Shown: positions 8,597 to 16,546 of the stretch, in pieces | How positions within the stretch are numbered: position 1 is the first letter of the stretch | Layout of the letters: every line of letters begins with the position of its first letter | Made by a program: the position numbers and the translations under genes | Assembly (NCBI GenBank): GCA_900546055.1 | Contig: URBG01000019.1 | Location: 1 to 29,864 of the forward strand | Length of the DNA: 29,864 bases | DNA from: an uncultured Mycoplasmatota bacterium | GTDB lineage: Bacteria > Bacillota_I > Bacilli_A > RF39 > UBA660 | Reading direction: 5' to 3' | Notes under the pieces: generated by a model | The model's database searches: none | What the model was told of the DNA's origin: nothing | What the model saw: the letters and a program-made list of their open reading frames with translations, nothing else

Positions 8597-9370
8597 TATT
8601 TTTTAGAATAAGTAGTATCTACTAATTTATCATAAGGCGCTTTTTTATCTAATTTACCAGCATTATCAATAATATCTTGAATATGATCAAAATCTTTTTC
8701 TGTGATATATGTTGTATCAAACCATGAATCATTGTCGATATATCTTTGAACAATGTCTACAAGGTCATTCTTAGAAGTGTCTGGGAAATAATCAGCAATC
8801 ACTTCAGCAATTTCTTTAGCTGTGTGACTGTGGATATAATCTAATCCTTTTTGTGTTGCTTTGGTAAAGCCTTCAATTACTTTTGGATTTTCTTTAATAT
8901 AACTTTTCTTCGCATTGTAAGCTGTATAAGGAACAACACCACCTAATTGTCCTACAGAAGCTACAATATGCCCATAGCCTTGTTTTTCAAGTTCTGAAGC
9001 TGTAGGTTCAAATAAAGTTACAAAGTCACCATTACCTCCAATAAAAGCTCCTGACATTGAAGCAAAGTCAACACTTGTGTCAATATCTGTTTGATCACTA
9101 CTAATGCCATTAGTATTTAAAGCGTATTCAAGAGTCATAGCTGGCATACCACCTTCACGCCCTCCTAATACCTTTTTATTTTTTAAGTCATTAACAGTAA
9201 AATCATCAATTTTTTCTCTTGATACTAGAAAACTACCATCACGTTTAGTTAAAGCCGCAAAACTTACTAAATAGTCTTTTTCTCCTTGGTTATAAAGGTA
9301 TACTGTAGATTCACTTCCACAGAATCCAATTTGAACATCTCCTGATAAAACAGCCGCTGTCACTTTGTCA
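8596..9370 (-). pseudogene. ABC substrate-binding protein, C-terminal fragment
   Basis: This is the larger part of an NMT1/SsuA-like periplasmic-type binding protein (~258 codons), beginning with ADKVTAAVLSGD and IGFCGSEST. It has the domain II sequence VVPYTAYNAKKSYIKENP and a C-terminal helix. The 5' part is missing: it lies at 13010-13224, 3.64 kb away across the integrated element. Joined at the GCACC core, the fragments give one frame (TSG from the N part, ADKVT from the C part) and a 329-aa protein, normal for the family. A GTG at 9363 is in frame, but the piece lacks the secretion signal and is not expected to work. Confidence 0.9.
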
Positions 9371-9396
9371 GCACCCGCTAATTAAATAAAGTGATA
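9361..9396. other. attL: left junction of the serine-integrase element
   Basis: Host sequence TTTGTCA meets the core GCACC (9371-9375), then element sequence. The element arm holds TTAAATAAAGTGATA (9382-9396). That arm recurs, inverted and nearly identical, at the right end (12992-13007). Confidence 0.8.
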
Positions 9397-9420
9397 GTGA
9401 AACCAATTAAGTAAATATCA

Positions 9421-9426
9421 TATAAT
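9421..9426 (+). promoter_or_regulatory. Probable -10 box for the hydrolase gene
   Basis: TATAAT lies 20 bp before the GTG start and just inside the left end of the element. No strong -35 box is seen. Confidence 0.4.
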
Positions 9427-9446
9427 AATTTGAAAGGGGAGATAGA

Positions 9447-10262
9447 GTGCATTATGTCGCATCAAGTGACGGTACTAAATTAGCCGTCGAAGATATAAAT
9501 CCAAATGCAAAAAAAGTCATCGTTATGGTTCATGGATGGCCACTTAGTAAAGAAATGTATGAATATCAAAAAGATATTTTAGTTGACTTAGATTATCGTG
9601 TAGTTTCATTTGATTTAAGAGGATTTGGTGATTCAGAAGTTAGTGGGTTTGGCTATGATTATGATCAGTTAGCTACCGATTTATACTACGTAATTGAAAG
9701 TCTAGAAACTTCAGAAGTTAATCTAATGGGCTTTTCAATGGGAGGGGCAATTTGCGTTCACTATATGGCTATGTATAACAACCACAAAATTAAAAAATTA
9801 ATTTTATTAGGTGCTGCTGCCCCATCATTTGACAAAAATTCTAATAATCCATACGGTAGTGCTGAAACTGATACTAACCAATTAATAATGGAAATTTATC
9901 AAGATAGGCCCAAAGCCGTAAATGATTTTGGTTCAAAAGTATTTGCCTTAAGTCATTCTGATGCATTTCAAAAATGGTTTAGAGATTTAAGCTTTAAAGC
10001 TTCTGGCATTGGAACTGCTAAAACGGCTATTTCATTAAGAGATGAAGACGTTTTTGAAGACCTAAGTAAAATAACCGTTCCAACTGCTATATTCCATGGA
10101 AGACTAGATCAAATATGTCCATTTGGTTTTGCTTTAATCATGAAAGAACAAATACCTAATTCAGTTTTAGTGCCTTTTGAATATAGTGGGCATGGACTCT
10201 TTTATGATGAATTAATGAGATTCAATCAAATGATGATAAATTTCCTGGAAAATAACAACTAA
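9447..10262 (+). CDS. Alpha/beta hydrolase (element cargo)
   Basis: This 271-aa cytoplasmic hydrolase has the complete fold. The oxyanion motif HGWPLS is at residues 29-34, the nucleophile elbow GFSMGG puts Ser at 97, the acid is Asp221 in GRLDQ, and His249 is in SGHG. The family includes esterases, non-haem chloroperoxidases and arylesterases; the substrate cannot be told. GTG 9447 is well placed after AGGGGA (9435-9440); the next in-frame start would be far into the fold. It is the first gene inside the integrated element, 53 bp before the two-TM gene. The pair shares a terminator at 10607-10630. Confidence 0.88.
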   Translation: MHYVASSDGTKLAVEDINPNAKKVIVMVHGWPLSKEMYEYQKDILVDLDYRVVSFDLRGFGDSEVSGFGYDYDQLATDLYYVIESLETSEVNLMGFSMGGAICVHYMAMYNNHKIKKLILLGAAAPSFDKNSNNPYGSAETDTNQLIMEIYQDRPKAVNDFGSKVFALSHSDAFQKWFRDLSFKASGIGTAKTAISLRDEDVFEDLSKITVPTAIFHGRLDQICPFGFALIMKEQIPNSVLVPFEYSGHGLFYDELMRFNQMMINFLENNN

Positions 10263-10314
10263 TTATTGTAATTTTTCCTTCTTAGAACTATAATAAACAT
10301 AAGGAGGAAAGAAT

Positions 10315-10617
10315 ATGGATGAGCTTTTAACAGTTATTTTTGAACTTTTTGAATTTTTAACTCCAATGGGTAGAAAAAAGAAAAAGGGTGAGGATTCTTA
10401 TTCACCATTTAGTAATATAATAATGCTTATTCTTTTAATCATTGTTGTAATTGGTGCTTTCTGCATTTATCCATTACTTGATATCAATTTAACAACATAC
10501 CTTATTTATGCAATTATTGGTGGGGGAATTGCCTGGGGATTACTTTATATTATCTTAATAAACATTGTCGATCTTATTTATATAAGATATTTGAAACATT
10601 TTAAAGCTAACAAATAG
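10315..10617 (+). CDS. Two-TM membrane protein, unknown function (element cargo)
   Basis: I do not recognise the family. The 100-aa protein has an acidic/hydrophobic N-terminus, a basic cluster GRKKKKGE at residues 19-26, TM segments at ~34-54 (IIMLILLIIVVIGAFCIYPLL) and ~60-87, and a basic tail. The start has a perfect AAGGAGG (10301-10307) upstream. It probably shares a transcript with the hydrolase gene. The size and two helices are compatible with a holin-like or small accessory membrane protein, but nothing proves that. Confidence 0.7.
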   Translation: MDELLTVIFELFEFLTPMGRKKKKGEDSYSPFSNIIMLILLIIVVIGAFCIYPLLDINLTTYLIYAIIGGGIAWGLLYIILINIVDLIYIRYLKHFKANK

Positions 10618-10630
10618 ATGTTAGTTTTTT
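10607..10630 (+). terminator. Terminator after the two-TM gene
   Basis: CTAACA (10607-10612) pairs with TGTTAG (10619-10624), followed by a run of T. The stem starts inside the last codons of the gene. It separates the hydrolase pair from the recombinase unit. Confidence 0.75.
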
Positions 10631-10666
10631 TATTCATCGCATATATTTAAGTGTGAGGTGAAAAGC

Positions 10667-10747
10667 ATGAATATAATAGAGAACTATCTTGAAGAGGGTC
10701 CAACCATTAGTCAAATTTTAAAAAGTTATTTAACGCAAAATGAATAA
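10667..10747 (+). CDS. 26-aa leader ORF overlapping the recombinase start
   Basis: The ORF starts at ATG 10667 after a good ribosome site (GAGGTG, 10656-10661) and encodes MNIIENYLEEGPTISQILKS plus six residues. Its stop (10745-10747) overlaps the recombinase start at 10740 by 8 nt in another frame. The recombinase itself has no Shine-Dalgarno site, so its translation probably depends on ribosomes ending this ORF. The peptide may be only a coupling device, or may have a function of its own. Confidence 0.65.
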   Translation: MNIIENYLEEGPTISQILKSYLTQNE

Positions 10748-12119
10748 TAACTTTAAAGTCGCAGCTTATATTCGCCTTTCAAAAGAAGACTCAAAAGATA
10801 GTGAAAGTGAAAGCATTATTAATCAGCGTCGTCTTATTACCGAATATCTAAAAAGTCATAATTTAAAACTAACCGATGAATATATAGATGATGGATTTAC
10901 GGGCACAACATTTCAAAGGCCAGCATTCCTTAAACTAATAAACGATATTGAATCCGGGAAAATTAATATGGTTATAACCAAAGATTTATCAAGATTAGGA
11001 CGAAACTATGTTAAAAGTGGTTATTATATCGAAGAATACTTTCCTAATAAAAAAGTCAGGTATGTATCTATTTTAGATAATGTTGATACTTTTTTAAATA
11101 ATTCCAATAACGATATAGCGCCATTTAAAGCCTTGTTTAACGACATGGTATCTAAGGATACGTCTCAAAAAATAAAATCTATTTTAAAATCAAAGAAAAA
11201 ACAAGGAATGTATCTAGGCGCAACCGCCCCGTATGGTTATAAAAAAGATAATAATGATAAACATAAATTAACATTAGATCAAAACGCTGCCAAAATTGTT
11301 AAAAAGATTTTTACTTATTTTTTAAATGGTAAATCAATCAATGAAATAGCTACCATTTTAAATACAAAAAAAATACCAAGCCCTAGTAAATATAAAAAAG
11401 GTAAAGACATCCTTTGGTCATATACCTCTATATATAATATATTAAAAAATGAAATATACACCGGAAAAACCATTCAAAATGTTTGGACCAATATTTCTTA
11501 TAAAAATAAAACCAGAGTCAAACGTGATAAAAATGAATGGATTATTAGCGATGGAACTCATAAAGCTATTATTAGTAAAGAAACATTTATTCAGGCCCAA
11601 AACAAATTGAAAAGAAAAACCGCAACACCAATTAAAGAAAGAAAAAAACTTTTACTAGAAGGGTTAGTTTATTGTAAAGACTGTGGAAAACTAATGGGAG
11701 CTAATTATAACAAACAAACCCATAAGTGGTATCTTGTCTGTAATAGTTACAAAAGAAGAAGTCAAAAGTACAATTGTACTTCCCACTATACTAATTACCA
11801 AAGCCTAGAAACCTTAATTTTAAATAAAGTCAAAGTATATTTAAATAATCAAACATTTTCCTTAGATAACACTGATAAAATAAAAGCTTTAGAAAACAAG
11901 ATAAATATTTTATATGAAGACCGTCTTAATAATGTTATTTCTTTAAACAAGTATCAAGAAATCCACAGTAAAATAGAAAATCAAATTCAAAATTTGAAGG
12001 TTGAAAAACAAATCAATATAAATAGAGAACTATTATTTATGCTGGTTGATAAGATAACTGTGGATAAAAATAAAAACATTACTGTTTTTTATAAATTTAA
12101 AAAGCCTAAAGAAAATTAG
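10740..12119 (+). CDS. Large serine recombinase (integrase) of the element
   Basis: This 459-aa site-specific recombinase has the nucleophile Ser14 in YIRLSKED, the catalytic-domain motif TKDLSRLGRNY (residues 80-90), a recombinase DNA-binding domain (~155-290), a zinc ribbon with Cys312, Cys315, Cys334 and Cys346, and a coiled-coil segment after ~370. This is the layout of TndX/TnpX-like integrases, at the short end of their size range. It should cut attP and attB at a 2-bp core and join them without host homology; excision would need a directionality factor that is not obvious here. ATG 10740 lacks a ribosome site and is coupled to the leader ORF. The gene converges on the M23 gene, and the two stops overlap by 4 nt. 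Confidence 0.93.
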   Translation: MNNNFKVAAYIRLSKEDSKDSESESIINQRRLITEYLKSHNLKLTDEYIDDGFTGTTFQRPAFLKLINDIESGKINMVITKDLSRLGRNYVKSGYYIEEYFPNKKVRYVSILDNVDTFLNNSNNDIAPFKALFNDMVSKDTSQKIKSILKSKKKQGMYLGATAPYGYKKDNNDKHKLTLDQNAAKIVKKIFTYFLNGKSINEIATILNTKKIPSPSKYKKGKDILWSYTSIYNILKNEIYTGKTIQNVWTNISYKNKTRVKRDKNEWIISDGTHKAIISKETFIQAQNKLKRKTATPIKERKKLLLEGLVYCKDCGKLMGANYNKQTHKWYLVCNSYKRRSQKYNCTSHYTNYQSLETLILNKVKVYLNNQTFSLDNTDKIKALENKINILYEDRLNNVISLNKYQEIHSKIENQIQNLKVEKQININRELLFMLVDKITVDKNKNITVFYKFKKPKEN

Positions 12120-12125
12120 GCTTTT
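12100..12125. terminator. Shared bidirectional terminator between recombinase and M23 genes
   Basis: AAAAGCCTAA (12100-12109) and TTAGGCTTTT (12116-12125) form a perfect 10-bp stem with a 6-nt loop. It lies across both stop codons, so it serves both converging genes and is itself coding. Confidence 0.85.
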
Positions 12126-12925
12126 AATTTGCCTTGCTTAAGCAAAGACAAAAGATAAACATTTTGATCATATGAACCGCGGTAATTATTAATTCCGTTT
12201 TCAGAAGCAATAACCTTTCGGTGGTCAAATGAACTATCGATGCCAATACTCTTTAAGCCATCGACAATAGAGCCCCCACTGTAGCTGGAGCTTATAACTG
12301 AATTACTAGGTTTACTATTCACCCTATGGTTATCAACATTTGATGTAGACTCTTTAATCTCATTAGTAGGTCCTTTTTCTTTTACCACATTTTGAACTTT
12401 TTCATTAGTAGATTCTTTAGCCACATTTGAAATATTTTCTTCAGTTATCTTTTGCGGTTTCTCTTCGGGCGGATTTTCTACTTGCGGTTCTTTAGAAGTA
12501 GGCTCAAGTGAAGCTTGTCCACTGAGGTAATCCTTAGGATTTTCTCTAACCTCATTAGAACCTCGCACTTCAAAATGCAAGTGGGTACCATAAGCATTAC
12601 CAGTCGCGCCCATTGTGCCAATTTTCTCACCCTTAGATATTCTATCGCCTAGACGAACTGAAACACTACCATATTTGAGATGAGCATATAAAGATTTCTT
12701 TCCATTGTCGTGTCTTATTTTAACAAAATTTCCGTAAGTTGCATTTCCCTTAGCTTTATGATTTGTGTATTTAACGTTATTAACAACCATTTCAACCACA
12801 CCATCACTTATCGCTATAACGTCGCTACTCGTATGACCAGAGCCAACAATATCTAAAGCCTGATGACTATTCGTATAATCATAAGAAACCACTTCATTCA
12901 TTGAACTTATTACATGATCTACCAT
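12116..12925 (-). CDS. M23-family endopeptidase, lysin-like (element cargo)
   Basis: This 269-aa protein has an M23/LytM peptidase domain at residues ~15-135 with the zinc and catalytic residues of the family: His21 and Asp25 (HQALD), His82 (YAHLKYG), His115 and His117 (THLHFEV). A low-complexity Pro/Glu/Asn/Ser linker (~140-215) leads to a C-terminal module (~215-269) with IGIDSSFDHRK, NGINNYRGSYDQN and LLKQGK. It resembles cell-wall-binding modules of phage lysins; that last point is from memory. There is no signal peptide, as in phage endolysins, so export would need a holin or lysis. ATG 12925 has AAGGAGG upstream. It cleaves peptidoglycan cross-bridges or stems if it follows its family. 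Confidence 0.87.
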   Translation of the reverse strand: MVDHVISSMNEVVSYDYTNSHQALDIVGSGHTSSDVIAISDGVVEMVVNNVKYTNHKAKGNATYGNFVKIRHDNGKKSLYAHLKYGSVSVRLGDRISKGEKIGTMGATGNAYGTHLHFEVRGSNEVRENPKDYLSGQASLEPTSKEPQVENPPEEKPQKITEENISNVAKESTNEKVQNVVKEKGPTNEIKESTSNVDNHRVNSKPSNSVISSSYSGGSIVDGLKSIGIDSSFDHRKVIASENGINNYRGSYDQNVYLLSLLKQGKLKA

Positions 12926-12991
12926 TTTTCCTCCTTTCTATTAGTAATCATACGAGATTAAAAGCTTATTTCCTTCTTACATTTGAAAAAA

Positions 12992-13024
12992 TATCACTTT
13001 TTTTTAACCGCACCTGATGTTAAA
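12992..13024. other. attR: right junction of the serine-integrase element
   Basis: The element arm TATCAC (12992-12997) and T run lead to core GCACC (13010-13014), then host sequence TGATGTTAAA. Joining the host side of this site to that of attL restores the open frame of the binding-protein gene. Confidence 0.8.
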
Positions 13025-13224
13025 ATGAAGTCAACATCTAATCCTTCATCTTCAAAGTAACCTAATGCATCAGCTGCATATTGTGGAGCGTAGAAAATAC
13101 TATGAGTAACCTCCCCAACTTTAATTTTTTCTAATTTTTCATCTTTCTTACCATTGTCAGTAAAGATAAAATATCCCGCTATAATCAGCGCAAGTAAAAT
13201 TAAACCAACTAAAAATTTTTTCAT
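13010..13224 (-). pseudogene. ABC substrate-binding protein, N-terminal fragment
   Basis: This is the first ~71 codons of the binding protein whose rest is at 8596-9370. An uncleaved-looking signal/anchor (MKKFLVGLILLALIIAGYFI) is followed by the NMT1-like start KVGEVTHSIFYAPQYAA and LGYFEDEGLDVDFILTSG. No lipobox Cys is present, so the protein was probably anchored by its N-terminal helix. The frame runs a few codons into the element and stops at 12994, adding AVKKK. ATG 13224 follows AAGGAGA. Its promoter is probably the one with TATAAT at 13249-13254. Confidence 0.88.
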
Positions 13225-13248
13225 AAATTCTCCTTTCTTTTCCATAGT

Positions 13249-13254
13249 ATTATA
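13249..13254 (-). promoter_or_regulatory. Probable -10 box of the ABC importer operon
   Basis: TATAAT on the minus strand lies 25 bp upstream of the binding-protein start. A weak TTACCT lies 16 bp further upstream as a possible -35. Transcription from here now runs into the integrated element. Confidence 0.45.
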
Positions 13255-13336
13255 TTCTTTTTCACTAAAGAGGTAACTAAAATGATGTCAACTATCCTCT
13301 AAAACACCATTAGAAGTTTAAAAAAGAACTCAAATA

Positions 13337-13345
13337 TGGTATGAT
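13337..13345 (+). promoter_or_regulatory. Extended -10 box of pcrA
   Basis: TGGTATGAT is an extended -10 element. It places the transcript start near 13352, which supports the pcrA start at 13362 rather than 13341. Confidence 0.45.
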
Positions 13346-13361
13346 AAATAAAGGTGATAGT

Positions 13362-15440
13362 ATGCTTGATAATTTAAATGAAGAACAAAAAAAGGCCGTA
13401 GAAAAGACTGAAGGTCCCGTTTTAGTATTAGCCGGAGCTGGCAGCGGAAAAACTAAAGTTTTAACTACAAGAGTTGCTTATTTAGTCAACGAAAAGGAAA
13501 TAGATCCTTATAACATTTTAGCTATAACTTTTACAAATAAAGCCGCTAAAGAAATGAAAGATCGTGTTTTTAAAATGCTTGGGATTGATGCTTATCGTAT
13601 TCAAATTTCTACCTTTCATTCATTAGGGTTACTTTTAGTAAGAGAAAATTACGATAAATTAGGTTATGAAAAAAACTTTACAATCTTAGATAGTGAAGAC
13701 ACCCTAACTGTTATTAAAAAAATCTTAAAAGAAATGAATTTAGATCCTAAGGTCTATAATCCGAGAGCTATTAAAAACAAAATAAGTAGTTCAAAAAATG
13801 AACTTATGGATTCTAGCGCCTATAGTAGATTTGCCAATTCTGATTATGAACAAATCATTTTAGAAATATTTCAAAAATATGAAAGAAAAATTAAAACTAA
13901 CAATTCATTAGACTTCGATGATTTACTTTTAATGCCAATTAAACTATTTAAAGAAAATCCTGATGTCTTAAAAAAATACCAAGAACGTTTTAAATACCTT
14001 CTAGTTGATGAGTATCAAGATACTAATGAAGCGCAGTATAGTCTAATTAAAATGTTAAGCGCTAAATACAAAAACATTTGTGTCGTTGGAGATTTGGATC
14101 AATCAATTTATGGCTTTAGAGGAGCTAATTATCGTAATATATTAAACTTTGAAAAAGATTACCCTAATGCTACAGTTATAAAACTTGAAGAAAATTATCG
14201 TTCCACTGGGAATATTCTAAATGTTGCTAACGATATTATTAAAAACAATAAACAACGTAAAGAAAAAAATCTTTGGACGCGAAATGAAGACGGTTTAAAA
14301 ATAAAATATCATCGTTCATATGATGAAAAAGATGAAGCTTTCTACGTATTAGATGAGATAAAACGCTTAATTAAAGCTGGTGAGCCCAAAGAAGGCATTG
14401 CTGTTTTATATCGAACTAATGCGCAATCACGTAACATGGAAGAAGTTTTACTAAGAGAAAATATTCCATATAAAGTTGTGGGTAGTTTTTATTTCTATAA
14501 CCGAAAAGAAATAAAAGATTTGATTAGTTACTTAAAATTAATTTATAATCCTAACGATGACGTTAGTCTAATGCGTGTTATTAATGTACCCAAAAGACAA
14601 ATTGGACCAAAGACTATTGAAAACATTGCTTTAAAAGCGACTACTAATGGTACCAGCTTATATGAAGCAATCGACAGTGGTAAAGAATTACTTTTTAAAC
14701 ACATCATCGAAGATATAAAAAAGGAAAGTGAAGATATTTCCTTAACAGACCTAGTTGATCTAATCTTAGATAAAAGTGGTATAAGACAAGAACTAATAAA
14801 TGAAAAGACCTTAGAAGCCGAAGTAAGATTAGAAAACTTAGAAGAGTTTAAATCAATTACTAAAAACTTTGAAGAAAATAACGGAATAATTTCCTTAGAA
14901 GAATTTCTACTAGAAATAAGTTTAGTCTCTGATATTGAAGAACATAAAAATAATACTGATGTCGTTACTTTAATGACAGTTCATTCTGCAAAAGGATTAG
15001 AATTTAACCATGTTTTCATTATTGGTTTAGAAGAAGGAATATTTCCTCATAACAATTGTTTAGATTCTAATGATGAAATTGAAGAAGAGCGTAGGCTTTG
15101 CTATGTCGCTATTACCAGAGCTAAAAAAACCTTAACCATACTAAATGCAAAAAGACGTATGCTTTATGGTAATACTACTAGTAATATGCCAAGCCGTTTT
15201 ATTGGTGAAATCGATAGAAAATATCTAGATACTGACGTTCCAGAGGAAAAACCTCATATAAGTAGAGAAGAAATGATTGATAAAGATGCAACCTATAACG
15301 TTGGGGACAAAGTTGTTCACGATAAATACGGTGAAGGTATCATCGTTGGCATTGGAAGCATTTTAACTATTGCATTTAGCCACAAATATGGTATTATTAA
15401 GATAATGAAAGGTCATAAAAGTATAAGAAAGGTGGGATAA
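13362..15440 (+). CDS. pcrA: ATP-dependent DNA helicase PcrA/UvrD
   Basis: This superfamily 1A 3'-5' helicase, essential in Bacillota, removes recombination intermediates and helps nucleotide excision repair. It is 692 aa with Walker A GAGSGKT (residues 25-31), ITFTNKAAKEM (motif Ia), DEYQDTN (motif II), GDLDQSIYGFRGA (motif III), LEENYRST (motif IV), VHSAKGLEF (motif V) and VAITRAKK (motif VI). A Tudor-like C-terminal segment (VGDKVVHDKYGEGIIVGI) matches the RNA-polymerase-binding tail of PcrA. ATG 13362 is chosen because AAAGGTGAT precedes it; an in-frame ATG at 13341 lies in the -10 box. Slightly shorter than B. subtilis PcrA. Confidence 0.96.
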   Translation: MLDNLNEEQKKAVEKTEGPVLVLAGAGSGKTKVLTTRVAYLVNEKEIDPYNILAITFTNKAAKEMKDRVFKMLGIDAYRIQISTFHSLGLLLVRENYDKLGYEKNFTILDSEDTLTVIKKILKEMNLDPKVYNPRAIKNKISSSKNELMDSSAYSRFANSDYEQIILEIFQKYERKIKTNNSLDFDDLLLMPIKLFKENPDVLKKYQERFKYLLVDEYQDTNEAQYSLIKMLSAKYKNICVVGDLDQSIYGFRGANYRNILNFEKDYPNATVIKLEENYRSTGNILNVANDIIKNNKQRKEKNLWTRNEDGLKIKYHRSYDEKDEAFYVLDEIKRLIKAGEPKEGIAVLYRTNAQSRNMEEVLLRENIPYKVVGSFYFYNRKEIKDLISYLKLIYNPNDDVSLMRVINVPKRQIGPKTIENIALKATTNGTSLYEAIDSGKELLFKHIIEDIKKESEDISLTDLVDLILDKSGIRQELINEKTLEAEVRLENLEEFKSITKNFEENNGIISLEEFLLEISLVSDIEEHKNNTDVVTLMTVHSAKGLEFNHVFIIGLEEGIFPHNNCLDSNDEIEEERRLCYVAITRAKKTLTILNAKRRMLYGNTTSNMPSRFIGEIDRKYLDTDVPEEKPHISREEMIDKDATYNVGDKVVHDKYGEGIIVGIGSILTIAFSHKYGIIKIMKGHKSIRKVG

Positions 15441-15441
15441 G

Positions 15442-15600
15442 ATGGTACTTTCAATAATCGACCAAATAAATGAATGGATGGAGCCAGTAAAAGCTTGGTT
15501 AGACGCTAATCACAATAATCCAATATTGTGGATTGGATTTTTAGTTATTGGTATCGCAGTTTTTTTCTTAACATATAATGCTTTAAATAAACATCAATAA
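15442..15600 (+). CDS. 52-aa single-TM peptide, unknown function
   Basis: This ORF starts 1 nt after the pcrA stop, with AGGTGGG inside the pcrA end as ribosome site. It has an amphipathic N-terminus (MVLSIIDQINEWMEPVKAWL), then a hydrophobic helix (LWIGFLVIGIAVFFLTY) and a short polar tail. The family is not recognised. Its position between pcrA and the nucleotidyltransferase gene, with ribosome sites on both sides, suggests a real, co-transcribed gene. Confidence 0.72.
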   Translation: MVLSIIDQINEWMEPVKAWLDANHNNPILWIGFLVIGIAVFFLTYNALNKHQ

Positions 15601-15611
15601 AGGAGGTTAGT

Positions 15612-16514
15612 ATGCCAGAATATACATTATTAGTTATGGCGGCCGGAATGGGCAGTCGCTTTGGCGGTTTAAAACAAATTGAACCAGTAGGACCAAATGG
15701 AGAATTTATCATTGATTATTCCATTTATGATGCTATTAAAGCCGGCTTTAATAAAGTGATTTTTGTTATCAAAAAAGAACATGAAAGTGTTTTTAAAGAA
15801 ACGATTGGCCATAGAATAGAGGGGAAAATCAAAGTAGAGTACGCTTTTCAGGAATTAGATGATTTACCAGAGGGCTATCAAAAACCAATTAATCGTACTA
15901 AACCATGGGGAACTGGGCAAGCGATTTATAGTGCCAGAGAATTAATTAAAAGTTCTTTTGCTGTTATTAATGCCGATGATTTTTATGGCTATGAAGCTTA
16001 CGAAATTCTAATGGATTTTCTTAAAAATAACGAATCGCGAAATCATTATTTAGCTGTGGGTTATAAGGTTAAAAATACTTTGTCAGAAAACGGTAGTGTA
16101 AAAAGAGGAATTGCTCGTGTTAAAAATGGAATACTTGAAGAAATTATCGAAAGTAAAGTCGGACTTGAGAATGATGATATTATTGCAAGACCATTAGATG
16201 GTAGTAAAGTCTTTAAAATAAATAATGACGATTTAGCCACTGTTAATTTATTTGGTCTTACTACTAACTTCTTAAGAGACGTTCAGCTAAAATTCCCAGA
16301 ATTTTTAGATAAACATATTAATGAGTTAGAAGCTGAATATCTTATGCCAAATATTATTACTGACGAAATAAATGATGGATCAGCTACTGTTTATGTTAAA
16401 AGCACACCATCAAAATGGCATGGTGTCACATACAAAGAAGATAAGGAATCTGTGGTAAACGCTATTAATAATTATATTAATGAAGGAAAGTATCCCAAAG
16501 ACTTGTGGGAATAG
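15612..16514 (+). CDS. NDP-sugar pyrophosphorylase-like nucleotidyltransferase
   Basis: This 300-aa member of the sugar nucleotidyltransferase (GT-A like) family has the nucleotide-binding signature MAAGMGSRFGGLKQI near residues 9-23 and the metal-binding region NADDFYGYEAY. Length and pattern match the nucleotidyltransferase proteins found in many gut Bacillota, whose sugar substrate is not settled. It is cytoplasmic, without TM segments. Start ATG 15612 follows AAAGGAGG. It probably shares the pcrA transcript, ending at the hairpin 16508-16540. Confidence 0.85.
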   Translation: MPEYTLLVMAAGMGSRFGGLKQIEPVGPNGEFIIDYSIYDAIKAGFNKVIFVIKKEHESVFKETIGHRIEGKIKVEYAFQELDDLPEGYQKPINRTKPWGTGQAIYSARELIKSSFAVINADDFYGYEAYEILMDFLKNNESRNHYLAVGYKVKNTLSENGSVKRGIARVKNGILEEIIESKVGLENDDIIARPLDGSKVFKINNDDLATVNLFGLTTNFLRDVQLKFPEFLDKHINELEAEYLMPNIITDEINDGSATVYVKSTPSKWHGVTYKEDKESVVNAINNYINEGKYPKDLWE

Positions 16515-16540
16515 GGAGCAATAACTACCTATTCCTTTTT
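16508..16540 (+). terminator. Terminator after the nucleotidyltransferase gene
   Basis: GGAATAGG (16508-16515) pairs with CCTATTCC (16528-16535), followed by five T. The left arm contains the gene's TAG stop. Confidence 0.82.
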
Positions 16541-16546
16541 CAATTA

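Larger units (their letters stand above)
9371..13014. mobile_element. Compact serine-integrase element inserted in the ABC binding-protein gene
   Basis: This 3.64-kb element is flanked by the 5-bp core GCACC (9371-9375 and 13010-13014). Outside the core lie the two halves of one binding-protein gene. Inside are an alpha/beta hydrolase, a two-TM protein, a 26-aa leader ORF, a 459-aa serine recombinase and an M23 peptidase. The element ends carry inverted arms ending in TATCAC / GTGATA, 32 bp apart in the rejoined circle, with CC at the exact centre. The rejoined attB is also a near-palindrome about the same CC: 7 of 10 positions match on the two sides. No phage structural, replication or conjugation genes are present. 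It is either a minimal integrative element or a non-autonomous island with its own integrase. Confidence 0.88.

Noticed and set aside
9376..10630. That the hydrolase and two-TM genes were host genes predating the insertion.
   Set aside because: They lie inside the att cores, and the binding-protein gene rejoins without them, so they came with the element.
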